In this document: positions 51,471-64,000 of the stretch, piece after piece
How positions within the stretch are numbered: the first letter of the stretch is position 1
Layout: every line of letters starts with the position of its first letter
NCBI GenBank assembly: GCA_026745465.1
Contig: JACYXH010000278.1
Location: forward strand, 2,014,285 to 2,078,284
Direction: 5' to 3'
DNA: 64,000 bases
DNA from: Lota lota
Lineage: Eukaryota > Chordata > Actinopteri > Gadiformes > Lotidae
Notes under the pieces: generated by a model
What the model saw: the letters and a program-made list of their open reading frames with translations, nothing else
The model's database searches: none
What the model was told of the DNA's origin: nothing
Translations under genes and position numbers: made by a program

Positions 51471-52795
51471 CCGTCTATGTACTGTACGTCTTCTATAATT
51501 GCTTGTTTTTGCCACTGAAATGCTTAGATAAGGTCATTATGGAAAGAATCCCTACAGAGAAACCTCTAGCTTGATGATGGTGTGTTTGTGATTGTGTCCA
51601 ACCAAGTCTTGCTCAATGAGAGTTGAGTTTAGTTGTTGCAGGAAGAGAACAGTGGAAACGTGAGTGAGCACTGGGGGCGTAGAGTTTGTTGTGTTGATCT
51701 ACGGAAAGCTAGGTCAGTGCTATCTAAATTATTCGGGTAAAGGAGAGTTGACAGTAGGGAATTATCCTGCAACAACGCAGCAATGAGATTTCAGAGAGGG
51801 TTGGACACAATAACAAACATTGATCAAGCAAAAGGTTGTTTTATTTATTTATCTTCAGGGATCCTTTCCATAATGATCAAATATAATCTGAGCCGGTCAG
51901 TGGCAAAAACACGCCCTTTTAGAGGATGCACATTGAAAGGGGCTATTGCCCCAAAGGATTTCATTGCAGCCCGTTTTTGCGGATTACGTACAGCTTCAAC
52001 GTTCTCGCTCAATAATGGACCAATCTCAAAATCGTTGTCCGCCTTAGTCCCTTTGACCCAAAATTATCTGAAAATAGGCTCCAGGCTGAACAATCCCAAA
52101 GTTTTCCTTCAAGCCTATCCCTCCTGTCACCCAGTGGTGTCCCAGGGCTACGTTGGGATTAACAGTGCCCGGGTTTTAATTTGCTGCAGTTACAGATTGT
52201 AGCCAGCGTGATGAATACCCTGTCCTCTAGCCACTGGTGATATAAACAAAAATAGATATCGTATGTAGATAGAAAATGTACTCATAATCTGCTCTGAGAC
52301 ACAGATTGTTATATCACTATTTTCAGTACGTCTTTTGAGGAAACATTGATTTTGTCTTTTGCAATAACTTTATCATTCTAATACCATTGATAATTCTTAT
52401 ACTTTAAATCGCAGTAACCTATTTCAAAATAACTAGGCCTATAGCCTACTTTACATCACACAAATTAGGCCTACTGCCAAAAACATTAACTTGTGTGTGT
52501 GTGTGTGTGCGCGCACATCATGTGAGCGAGAGATGTAGAGTTTGTACCTAAATTCAATTTGAAGGTAGCAGTGAAAGAAAAAGGGGGATGGAGGTGGAAA
52601 AGACACAAACAGGGTGAGAGGGCAGGAGAGTGCCAGACAGCCGCATGGAGGAGGGGTTCATTCAAAGGGAGGGTGGGAGGGGATGGGAGGTTGCGGGAGA
52701 GAAAACAGAGGGGGTTGGAGAGAAAAACCAAGCAGCACGTACAATTTGTATATTCACGCAGATGTGTGTCCCGGTTTGCTCTCTCACTTTCTCTC
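51471..52795. other. Interval without assigned gene
   Basis: No coding motifs. A frame at 51783-52202 is open for 139 codons but has no recognisable domain and is probably chance. (GT)n lies at 52492-52509; purine-rich sequence fills 52560-52740. Confidence 0.4.
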
Positions 52796-52809
52796 ACTCT
52801 CTCTCTCTG

Positions 52810-52876
<67 letters not shown>
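52790..52876. repeat. (CT)n followed by (CA)n microsatellite
   Basis: About 40 bases of ctctct-type followed by about 35 bases of acacac. Long open frames in both strands here come from the repeat and are not genes. Confidence 0.95.
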
Positions 52877-52877
<1 letters not shown>

Positions 52878-52975
52878 TTTTCACTCTCCGGCAGCTAGTA
52901 GCACAAAGAGAAGACACCAGACAACCCGCAGTTACAGTTAAGGCAACGGCGACAACAAGAAGACAAAAAAGACAC

Positions 52976-52994
52976 ATGGCATCGGTGGAACATG
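52976..52994 (+). other. Candidate first coding exon with splice donor
   Basis: ATG GCA TCG GTG GAA CAT G is followed by a good donor (gtaagg) at 52995 and preceded by a purine-rich leader without upstream ATG for about 80 bases. It could be the first coding exon of a gene whose other exons I cannot find; the context between a microsatellite and non-coding DNA makes this weak. If the donor is not used the frame continues to a stop at 53045. Confidence 0.2.
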
Positions 52995-53059
52995 GTAAGG
53001 AAAGCAAGGAGAGCGCATCCATGTCTTCAGTTCTGGACACCTGGTAAATTGTATTCATG

Positions 53060-56000
53060 TCTCTCGTGTGCTATATAAATTTTTCTTGAACACCCATAAT
53101 CCCATGGATTTGTTTTAATAGGCACTGTCCTTTGTGCGGCACGTAGGCTATCTGCAAGCGTAACGAGACAGGAATGGGTTTGACATCAGTCCCCACCTGA
53201 AGGCTTCCCGGCGGTTGACACAAACTTGATGTGACATGTGTCCACTGCTCTTTGACCACTGTATACAGTATGTGATGCAATGACAAGAGTGAGAGAGAGA
53301 GACGTTGCAGTAGAATGATATAACACATCATGAGAAGCGACAACGCTATTCTCTTAACTATTTTCCATGTTTGCTCCACTCTCTTCCTCATTCACATGAC
53401 TGGAGGGCAATTAGGTGCAGCATTCAAGTATCAAGGGTGTGCGTCTAGCTCTATCTTCTTTTATATCTTCTTGCAGGATTTGTTTTATGGAAGAAGGGAG
53501 TGTACGAGTGTTTACATGGTGTATTTGATGTGGGTTATTTGTTGTCATCATCCTCACACATCTGGGCATTTTTATAAATGCGTTTTGGATGTATGATTAA
53601 TGTTATCTACATGCTTGCTTTAGTAGCACTCGAATGGGTGTGTGGTGGGTGCGCATGCGTATTGTGTGTATATACGTTACATGAGGTCTGAGTTGGTTGC
53701 TAAAAATGCTAATTACAATTATATTAATTTATTGATCCAGTCTGGCCCAGGTAGCTTGGTGTAGAATTTGTCATCCAGACACTAGTCGGGGAAGGGATAC
53801 CACCGTGACCATTAACTTTTTAGCTGGATTAACTCAACCAGCTAAAACATCAATAACACGGGTCGCACACACACAAACAGACACGCACACACAAAAACAG
53901 AACTTTGTCTTTTGAGTAGTGGTAAATAACACAATCTTTAACTCTAATCTCTAACTAATATAGCATCACTTCCAGACATGCTCTATACCCATGTGCTTCC
54001 ACACACACAAACACGCACACACACACAAACAGCTACACACACGTCCACAAAAAGCTTCCCTGGTAACGGCTGTGCCTCCCTTGAACTCATTCACAGAGTG
54101 GGAGGTCACTGGTTCAAGTCCCAAGGGGTGGGGGGTTCAGTTTCAGTTGTCTGTCTTTACCCCTCCTCCTCTACTTGTACGCCATCATTCGCGCTATTGC
54201 TCAAATGCAGTTCCACGGACTAGCGGTGTGGCTATTCTTATCTCCGTGATCAGAGAATAAGCATCAGGAATTAACAGTAGGGTGCACTGACAGGCTTGTA
54301 TGGACACACTGGAACTGGAAATAACACACATTGACTTGAAATTGTGTGCATACAACTATATTTATGTGCTGATACTAAAGTTGCCTTGCATGTTGTTCTT
54401 GACGCGGATTTGCGCCTCTGTTAATCTAATATTGGTATTTTTTTATGTGTGCATGTCTTTTGGTGTTTATGACTTCTACATGTTTTAGTGTGTGTACAAT
54501 GCTACCTCTATCAATGCAAATGCACAGAAACACACAAACACATACGTCTTTGCTTATAGGAAACAAGAGCGACTGACCTTTGACTTTACTATTCAACATG
54601 TCTGAACATACCAAGCCTGGAATCGATCAACACTCTCCTCACCCAGACAGTCTCCCTTCCCCCTTCCTTCAAGTTTCCCTCGTTCTGTGCTCTGACCAAC
54701 CTCCTCTCTGAACACACACACACACTAACATTTTGACTTTCAACCGATGTGTACCTATATATTTAATTCCAGAGATTTCAATATTCAGTAAAAAATAAGC
54801 CCCAGTGCTAGCTCACTGATATGTAGTTAACGTATTTGCATATGGAAGTTATTACATCTACATACTTAAAAATACTTAAGGTCCAAGTGGTGCCAAGTGC
54901 AACAAGGGGTTCCAACTTGACACATTCACATATTCATGGTGTTTGGGACTTGGGGGAACATTCAACGCTGTCGGTGAGTTTGTGACTCAGAGAAACCATC
55001 GGGCGTAGAGTGTACCCTTGGGTTTCAATGTTCGACTACACAGATATTTTCCAAGAAGCCCAAAGCCTCTTATTGACAATCACCGACAAAAGAAGTAAGT
55101 ATAACACAGTTCTATGTTGTTGGTATGATTTTAGTCTTTATGTTGATCTTGGTTCTGAGATAAGCAAAGTGCTTCACTAGACCCTTACAACACCAGGTAA
55201 TTAGGTCTGCATACTCTCTTTCTATATAGTTAAGGAGGATTCTGTTTTGTGAATTAAAAGAAAATACATAAAAATAGAGAAGAATCTATACTTCAACATC
55301 AGAGCGGGATTCCAGTTCACATTCATTGCTGGCGGTGGTTTGAGAATAATGCTGTCAACTTGCCAGATGCTGAATGTCAATGATTTCCAGGCGTATGCAG
55401 CTCCTTAACACAAGATGGATCGTCCACATTAGATAGATCTGGATTCAACATCACGGGTCAAAAACGGTTGCTGGCGGCATAGTCAAAGAGAAAATAATTA
55501 AAATAATTGACAAAGATTTAAATTAAAGATATCTAAGATTATAGACAAACGAGATAGCAAGAGAAGGATTACACAAACAAGTAAACATGTCTGTACTTTG
55601 ATGTGTTTGCTTTTTATCAATGCATTGCTTTAAAAAACTGTAAAAAGGTCACCCTTATGCTGTGAGTAAAAGTCTTCTAGTAGAATAAAGCATTTTAATA
55701 AATGGTATGTTGTGTATTTTTCTACTGATGGGGCTGGTTGTTTTCAAATTGTAAATGTTATTCTCTGTGATATATGATGCTCATGGGCAGAGAAAGAAGT
55801 ATGGCTTTAAGAATCAAACAAATAATGTTACATAGCCAACGTGGATGATTTACCCACCACTTTGCTGATTATTTCTAACCATATTTAATATTTGACATGA
55901 GTTCATAACATAAGCAAATGATTACTTTGTAACAAATAGGACAAATACGAAACTGAATGTTGTGTTCATTTACATTTAATTATTTGTCGAATGTACTGCA

Positions 56001-57096
56001 CTGAACTTAAAAAGTCCAGGGTCTTGTATATAAAAACGGGTTGGGCCGCCGTTACTACGTCACCTGTCTGGGAATCGCTCTTTAATCAATCATATGATTT
56101 AAAGTCTCTATGGTTAAAATAAGGCTAACTTATTTCTAGAAAGAGGAAAAGCTCAGCTAAATCAATTTCGTGAAACATATTTTGCTGAAGGCACACAATT
56201 AACCATAGCTTATTTTATGCATTTATGCAAGAGACCTCTGGACGAGGGTCGACCCGCCTGTGGCAGTCATGTGGACCCTTCTCTGTACTATGGATGTTCA
56301 CTAGTAATCGGGGCCATAAGGGAATATGCAACAAGCACGTGAGGAGCCACCATTGCTACTTGATTCAGCAGAACACGCTACTTATTCAATATATATGCAT
56401 ACTGGTATCTTGTGTCACATGACCACAGATCTCTTTTCAAAAGTGAATTGAAGAGCAAAAGGTATAATCTGTCAGGCTATATGCACTTTTTATACATGCA
56501 AAAATTGCCTTTAGATATGTTTGTTTAATCTTAAAAAAATACATGTTAGTGGATGATTGTTTGTTGGCTAATAGGCAAGCAACATAACCTAACTAAAGAT
56601 ATATTTTATTTCACATGGAAAATATGATTTATTCCAGTTCATCAGCTGCCGGGTGACCAGTTCACTAATTTGAGACCAAATGTTTCAGGAAATCTTAAAT
56701 TGCATTTCAAAACAAATAAAAAATATACTTAGTTACTTACTTACTTTATACTTACTTACTTATAAAAATGTAGATCTGTGTTTTAGTTTACTTGTCCCAA
56801 AATGTGTACAACAGTGCATTAGTATTGGAAGGAAACCATTTATTTAAATGTTTTGGTCATTTCAAATTACATACATGTGATGGCTATATGCTTGATCCAA
56901 AAAAATATATAAATTAAGGGCCAACATCACACCTTTGAGTATGCACCATGTCTGAGGGTGCAATACTAGCAAGGTGCTACTCTGCACCAATTTGAACCTA
57001 TTCGAAAGAGCACTTAATTTGTCTGCATTTGGTGCCAAGCCTGAGGATGTTTATTACATTATAGTATGGTCTGTTGGTCAAACACTAGTTAAAATA
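53060..57096. other. Long interval without assigned gene
   Basis: AT-rich with CA-type microsatellites (53865-53900, 53998-54035, 54712-54724). At 54062-54125 a box-B-like GGTTCAAGTCC lies downstream of a tRNA-like stretch (ctgtgcctcccttgaactca), perhaps a tRNA-derived SINE remnant, but box A is not clear. No splice-bounded coding exon with a recognisable domain was found. Confidence 0.4.
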
Positions 57097-57997
57097 TCAT
57101 ATATTATTCTCCTGGTCATTCTCCATTTGGACCGGTAGCCAGGAATCTTTATGCAGCTTTTCGATGGTCTCTACCTCTCGGACATTTGGGGGCTGTGTTG
57201 TCTGCATATGCACTGGAAGGTTCTTGAATTCCGCATTGTTCACATCATAGTCCTTCATCTTGGAGTCCAGTATCCACCAGCGTCCGACAAAGCCCACATC
57301 CAGTACCCGCTGAGGAAGCGACCTCCAAGGGATAGACAGGTAACTGCACTGGGCTTCGTAGAGGTCCGCCTCAGGGTCATAATCAGCACAGAAGGTCAGG
57401 GCAACCAGTCCCAGGTTAATATGGCGCAAACGTCCTTCGTTGCGCAGCTTAACTAGATTCAGCACGTGCTGGTCTGAGGTTTCACTTCGTATCCATGGCG
57501 ACAGCAAACCAAGCTTGTTAGAGACGTCCAGCAAATGCGTTTCGAAGGAGGTTTTGTCCGGCTGGGTGTAGATACAGGCCCAGGCACCACCTAGCAGGCC
57601 AATATAAAATGAAGATTTAACTGGGCGTTGCCAGATGCCAACTCCCACTTCTCGCACAGCCTCCTTGTAGTCTGAAAACAGGCCAGACCACCACACACCT
57701 GCGGAAAAAAGGACACAGGAATTCCATCTCATTCTTCAAGATATAATTTAACTTTGAATAAACGACGACGGGGTATCACGTTATTTGAAAATTGATGAAA
57801 ATTCGCACACAATGGCAGTTTCGAAAATCTGGACTCAACGTTGACTGTCAACTACATATACACAAAAGCACAAGCTGAATAACCAGACGCTATCAGGATT
57901 ACTCACCTGCTTTACTATTTCTAAATCTCTCCCAACGGGTAGTTTGTCCCGTCGCCGCTGCGGAGAAAAGCCTTCTGGTCACAAAGTAGGTAGCCAT
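57097..57997 (-). CDS. timm29: TIMM29, mitochondrial TIM22-complex subunit
   Basis: Two exons: 57997-57907 (starts MATYFVTRRLFSAAATGQTT) and 57698-57097, joined phase-correct by donor gtgagt and acceptor ttccgcag; 230 residues. Established role: Tim29 is an inner-membrane subunit of the TIM22 translocase that inserts multi-pass carrier proteins and contacts the TOM complex. The basic N-terminus fits mitochondrial targeting, and residues about 61-75 (FYIGLLGGAWACIYT) form the membrane segment. The C-terminal hallmark RVLDVGFVGRWWILDSKM with YDVNNAEFKNLPVH is conserved with the mammalian protein. It is slightly shorter than the human protein (about 260 residues), mainly at the C-terminus. No lesions seen; start fixed by the first ATG and exon-1 similarity. 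Confidence 0.93.
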
Positions 57998-58279
57998 TTT
58001 TTTCCCAGGATGCCCTGCTTAGTCACGTGAACATGTTGTTGCCAAATACAACCACGTCATCATCCCAACAAAAGGACATTGATGGTGACGGCTGTTCAAT
58101 TGAAATGCTGTTAACTCGCATAATTATAGATATTTACGTTTATGTCTATCTATATTCGAATATTTTCAATAATCATTTTAACTAACAGGGGTTCAAAAAC
58201 CGCCCTTCTGCACTGAAAACATTGACGTCCCTTTTAGCGGTGTCTATGTCCTATGTCATGTCACCAGTGTAGCTGGTCT
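57998..58279. promoter_or_regulatory. Shared promoter interval of timm29 and yipf2
   Basis: The two genes are transcribed away from each other across this interval. A palindromic TCACGTGA (58023-58030), an E-box bound by USF/TFE/MYC-type factors in general, lies 26 bases upstream of the timm29 start codon. No TATA box is obvious. The roughly 280-bp spacing is typical of bidirectional housekeeping promoters; joint regulation is an inference. Confidence 0.55.
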
Positions 58280-58327
58280 ATCGTCTGCAGCCAGGTAGCC
58301 AGTTACTAGCAGTAACAAGCAGTCCAG
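58280..58327 (+). other. yipf2: Probable yipf2 5' untranslated exon
   Basis: A stretch rich in cag ending gcagtccag directly before a consensus donor gtaagt (from 58328). The next exon (with the ATG) follows a pyrimidine-rich tract at about 58600-58626. The 5' limit is a guess. Confidence 0.45.
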
Positions 58328-58632
58328 GTAAGTCCAGTAAATGTGAGTGCAATTGTTTATTGACTTGTCGATCGGATTAGAGGTTTGTAGCTCGACTTCT
58401 GACACAGTGACTGTTTAAAAGAGCAGTTTATGATTAAGACATTATATATTGTTCATGTATCTTAGGCCTACATGGGAAGACCAGACCCAGTGATAATTTA
58501 AAGTCAGAATTTCCAAACAATTGTATTTCACTAAATTAACCGTGGTGATTATGCCACCATATTACCCTAACCAAATTATTATTATAATTGCTTTTTAGTT
58601 TATCTCACTTAGGTGTTTCTCAAGTTAGCCCA

Positions 58633-60313
<1,681 letters not shown>

Positions 60314-63066
60314 GTTAGTAGTATTCATGCAAAAAATATCTTGGCAAATATATTACAAGTTCATTATTAAACGTGAGTTTGCTTCCATCTAAAGGTTAAA
60401 ATCATGCTTTGGCTTACGTTACGTTTGACTTCAGCCAGATGTAGTTAACAAGGCTAGTGGTGGAACCCTCAACAAGGGATGTCAGTGACTCAATGGTGGA
60501 GGCTATCATTGACATTGTTAGGATCTGAAAGGTTCTGTTGGTTAACAGTTACCAACCAGGTTGTTTTGTTATTCATGAAGAAATCGTTTGGGACACTACC
60601 CAAACAATTGGAAATTAGTTTCTTCACTGCCATCTGCAAAAAATCCCAAGGAATACATTGATGCATGAGTCAAAGGCAGGTTAGTCCGGTCAAATGCACC
60701 TCTAGGTTGGCGTTAGTAGATAAGAATTAGCATAAATATAATTAAAACTTGATAGGTATTCAAAGCCCACACTCACCGCCCAACCCCAGCAATCACAGTT
60801 TTCCCGCTATGTGTGGGGGAACTTCAGTCGGGGGCGATAAGATAAGTGTCCCCAAGTGATTTGGATTGAATACGAGTCATGTATCGAGCAAATGCCGTTC
60901 ATGCGCATTAACGGTTAGCTTAGCATTTATTAAAATTGACAGTGTTATGTCACTTTTACTAGTATTAGTATTGCCCCAACCTTTGCATACTTCTAAAGGG
61001 GGATATCCTCTATGTGCCTAAGTAGTTATCAGGCCCTGGCTCATTCTCAAGTGGAATTGTTTTGTGAATTATTGATTTTTAAATTGTATGCAATCAAAAT
61101 TCCGTGCTATATTTGTAATATGTCCATAGACAAAAAAACAAGAACACAAAAAACACAATTTGTGTAGTTTGCAATTAAAGAATCTTTGTGTTTTGATAAC
61201 TTTCATTGTACAGAGAAATCTATCCAGATGGACATTATGGGTCCAAGAGGCAAAAATGATCAATGTGACATAAGACCTGCTTATCAAGTTTCAGACATTT
61301 TCAGTCATGTAAACATGTCAGACAAAATTGAAAACGTTAATGTAATGGGAGTGAGCTATAGGCGTTACCAATCCAATGTAATAATAACTAGGACTGCTAG
61401 CAGTCACGAATGGTATTCACAGCCCACGTGCACTGTCGACCTTAGCGACCTCCCTTGTCCGTCGGGGGCGTTGAGATCTTTCTCCTCAAGCGATAGAGTG
61501 AATCCGAGTCATTGGTCAAGAGCAAATGCCATTTACATTTTGATCTTGAGCATTAGCGCGTAGCATTTATTGACACTGATGTCATTTTTGGAGCTATCAA
61601 CACATTACTTTGCACAATCCGTAATGGGGGTGTTTACCGAAAAAAATGTTGTAGACACATTTGAAAACTGCAGCCGCCTTAAAGTGTAAGTGAACACCCT
61701 GTTTCGGCTAGAATTTGAACCTGCGTTTTGGACTGAGAGTTCAAGGAAGGAGGGGGAGGGGTGTTATCCACATGGTTACTACTAGTCTTGGGCGGTATCA
61801 CGGTATTACGGTATACCAGGGTATTTAGAAATACTGAAGGTATATTAAATACCAACAAAAATACAAACGCCCCTCTTTCTAACTTTTTTCCGACATTTTA
61901 TGAATACATTTTTTATTATGTTGATATGTATTTTGGCAAAGTTTTGAAGCATGATATAATTGAATAGTCCAAAATAAAGTCTTCGTCGTTGCATTGTTGA
62001 GATTGAAATAGGTTTGTTCGCCAACGATTAGTGGCTGGCCCAATAGCAGGTGTCCCGACATCAAAACTGAAAGTGACATTTATCCTCATACTGCTGCTGT
62101 GGTGGTTGTATTAAAACAATCACACATCTCAAATTTGAAAGTATATACTTTTTTTTAAGTTAGAAAGATATTGGATATTTAACAGAAATTGATGCTCCGA
62201 ATTACAGCGATCTGACGCGGGGAACTAAAGATGCGATCACCGGTAGGAGTCCCGTGTGTCTAGCGATGTATATCTGCCCAGGAGACTGTCGTGCAGCAGC
62301 ACTACTCTATAGAGCCATTGTTTGGTCAATATTTCCTCACAAGAGGCGAATTACAAAGTACCCTGCCCTAAACAATAGCCTAACTAAAACGCCATTAACC
62401 CGGATATGTCACACGTTACAAAATGTCCGCAATGGATTAAAATCGCTGTTTAGAAGTGTATACCGCTAGCTCTACAACTGTAAAAAACAGCATGGCCAGT
62501 GGCGCTCCGGTGTGGGTGTAACGTTAACGCACAAAGACTGAATATAATACAAACTTACTTTTCATATGTGTACATTGGTGGAAACTATCACTGACTTAAA
62601 CAAAACAAAAAACTAGTGCACAAGTAGGTCCTACTCGTTGAGATTTGGACCGAATCTATGGAAGGAGCGTGCTTATGTCCTATCTATTCATTATTCTATA
62701 GGCCATAAGTATTTAAACCGAGCAAGAATTGTCAACGTTTTTTTTAAATTATTATTAAAAAGGTATACTCGTGACGTCGTGATGTGACGAGTATACTAAA
62801 AGGCTTCAACGTCAGAGCAGAGTGGAACGTCACCAACTGGTTGGCGGAGACTGGCAAAAACATAGGATTTCACTCTTGTTGTCTCTAAATGACGGTCTTA
62901 TTTCAGTAACAGTGATAAAATGATGTTACTATGTTGACGATCATATAAGATATATTAACACGTTTAAAACAAATCCAAAACGGTTTTGGGTTCACTGGCT
63001 CAACATTTGGAAAATGAAAGGGGCCTATTATGCTGATTTCAAGCTCTCTATTTTCTTCTTGGACTC
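60314..63066 (+). other. Large yipf2 intron with dispersed repeats
   Basis: No YIPF2 exon with the later membrane helices is visible. The interval holds a diverged direct repeat pair (60820-60960 and 61450-61590: tcgggggcg, gagtcatg/ttgg, gagcaaatgccgtt/att, tagcatttatt). A common fish repeat start lies at about 61783 (agtcttgggcggtatcacgg). At 62890-63005 there is a copy of sequence also found inside the MITE at 63413-63530 (ttatttcagtaacagtgata). Otherwise AT-rich non-coding DNA. Confidence 0.5.
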
Positions 63067-63620
63067 TATGGCTGCACCGATTCCACTTTCTCTCAGACCA
63101 AGTTCAAGTACTTACATTTGGGTACTCGCCGATACAGAGTACCGATATGAGTACTTAATAATACCATTACAGTTAAAAAATAACCATGGCCATGGTTACG
63201 GCTAAAAACACTCATAACACAACATAACGCTCATACTCGTTGTGTATGAGCGTTATAATGAACGATGTTGTATATGAAATGCGCCACACACCGTAGCGAT
63301 GTACTATAGGTGTCCGGGAATCCGAACCCTCGGACGCGGATATTAAATAGTAAACCGCTGCCCAGACAAAGCTCCACACGTCCACACAAACAGTGTGGAC
63401 GTGTACAATTTGGGACTTATTTCAGTAACAGTGATAAAATGGCATCTATTACTATGTTGACGATCATATAGGACAAATTACCATGTTTATAAAAACCTTA
63501 ACCTTTTGGGTTCACTGGTCTTCAACATTACGTCAGGTTGCGTAAAGTGGTTTCGGTTGTATCGGATACATTTTACGAGTACATAAGCAGAGTACTGGTA
63601 TCGGTATCTGTGCATCCCTA
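63067..63620. mobile_element. hAT MITE with perfect 8-bp target duplication (554 bp)
   Basis: Flanked by TTGGACTC at 63059-63066 and 63621-63628. Ends are tatggctgcaccgattcc and, inverted, tagggatgcacagataccg, an imperfect terminal inverted repeat of the kind seen in non-autonomous hAT elements. The interior holds a palindromic stretch (aacgctcatactcgttgtg / tatgagcgttat, 63228-63254) and matches the fragment at 7299-7480. It encodes no transposase. Confidence 0.8.
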
Positions 63621-63628
63621 TTGGACTC

Positions 63629-64000
63629 CACTAAAGTAGCTTTGCAGGATTCAGTTAAAAACAAATAGTATTTATCTTATACTGGCTCTATATGCAGCCC
63701 CTCAGTTTAGCCTCTGTCTGAAACTAGCTGTATTAGACCCTGTCTCTTTATGGCCCCCCTCCGTAAAAGCCCACTTTCTTCTGCTTGGCAGCAGCCAGAG
63801 CATGCGAGCACTGCCTACTCGTGCCGGTGTCGTGGTTCAGAAAGAAAATTGTAAACATACAAAGTTGCATGTCATTTCTCATTGATTGGAAATGGCAAGT
63901 TTCAAATCCAACCGTATAGGTTTGAGCCCAAATCATATCCGGAATATGAGTGAACAGCACGAGCATCCGCAGCAAAGATTACTTGCGTAATAGTTCTGAG
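63629..64000 (+). other. Remaining yipf2 intron sequence
   Basis: Non-coding in all frames as far as can be judged; no exon or repeat recognised before the window ends. Confidence 0.45.

Noticed and set aside
51783..52202. 139-codon plus-strand frame starting MRFQRGLDTITNIDQ
   Set aside because: No domain, no splice context and composition like the surrounding non-coding DNA; most likely chance.
52559..53047. Open frames of 94-162 codons across the CT/CA microsatellite
   Set aside because: The frames are open in all three phases because the repeat lacks stop codons; no domain outside the repeat. Only the small ATG-plus-donor stretch at 52976 was kept, at low confidence.
54062..54130. Possible tRNA gene
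   Set aside because: A box-B-like GGTTCAAGTCC is present but acceptor and anticodon stems cannot be formed; at best a SINE remnant.
60479..60661. Possible next YIPF2 exon after 60313
   Set aside because: The frame lacks the expected membrane-helix sequence that follows the PQFHR block in YIPF proteins and has no acceptor in the right phase.

Overview
The window is from a teleost (ray-finned fish) nuclear genome. The evidence is spliced vertebrate genes with GT-AG introns, a divergent TIMM29/YIPF2 gene pair (adjacent genes in vertebrates), abundant AT- and CA-type microsatellites, and mobile elements typical of fish: chromodomain Ty3/gypsy elements, a Gmr1-like gypsy element, a DIRS relic, hAT transposons and a retrovirus-like provirus. 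The species cannot be named from the sequence.

Layout. 1-1710: right part of a decayed hAT transposon (GTF2IRD2-like transposase) sitting in the integrase region of a decayed class I-type endogenous retrovirus (1711-7294, minus strand; only its 5' LTR is inside the window). The provirus itself lies against a fragment of a hAT MITE. 8177-23614: a four-level nest of LTR retrotransposons. Chromovirus A (plus) is split by chromovirus B (minus), B is split by Gmr1-like element C (plus), and the 3' LTR of C is occupied by a small non-autonomous element D (minus) carrying a long Pro/Gln-rich reading frame. Target-site duplications for A, B and C can be read directly. 24701-25012: a solo LTR. 25542-40631: a K02A2.6-like gypsy element E (minus), broken by another copy of that LTR, by a 178-bp satellite-like array that itself received chromovirus F (28634-33784), and by a complete intron-containing hAT element (36513-40525) inside its 5' LTR. 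43041-48129: chromovirus G (plus), the youngest element, with 309-bp LTRs differing at 6 positions. 49560-51470: a decayed DIRS-type tyrosine-recombinase retroelement.

From about 52 kb the DNA is mostly single copy with microsatellites. 57097-57997 encodes TIMM29 (two exons, minus, apparently intact, 230 residues). 58280-60313 holds the first exons of YIPF2 on the plus strand; its remaining exons must lie beyond 64000. The two genes share a roughly 280-bp promoter interval with a palindromic CACGTG box. The YIPF2 intron contains SINE and MITE copies, including a 554-bp hAT MITE with a perfect 8-bp target duplication.

The most informative observation is that chromovirus families A, B and G (and F with mismatches) each carry, immediately after the LTR, an 11-nt sequence complementary to an 11-nt stretch inside their own LTR. 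The pair differs between families but changes together, which is the signature expected of Tf1/sushi-type self-primed reverse transcription. Neighbouring elements C (tRNA-Pro-like site), E and the provirus have conventional TGG-starting primer sites. None of the LTR elements is fully intact; G and the hAT at 36.5-40.5 kb come closest.
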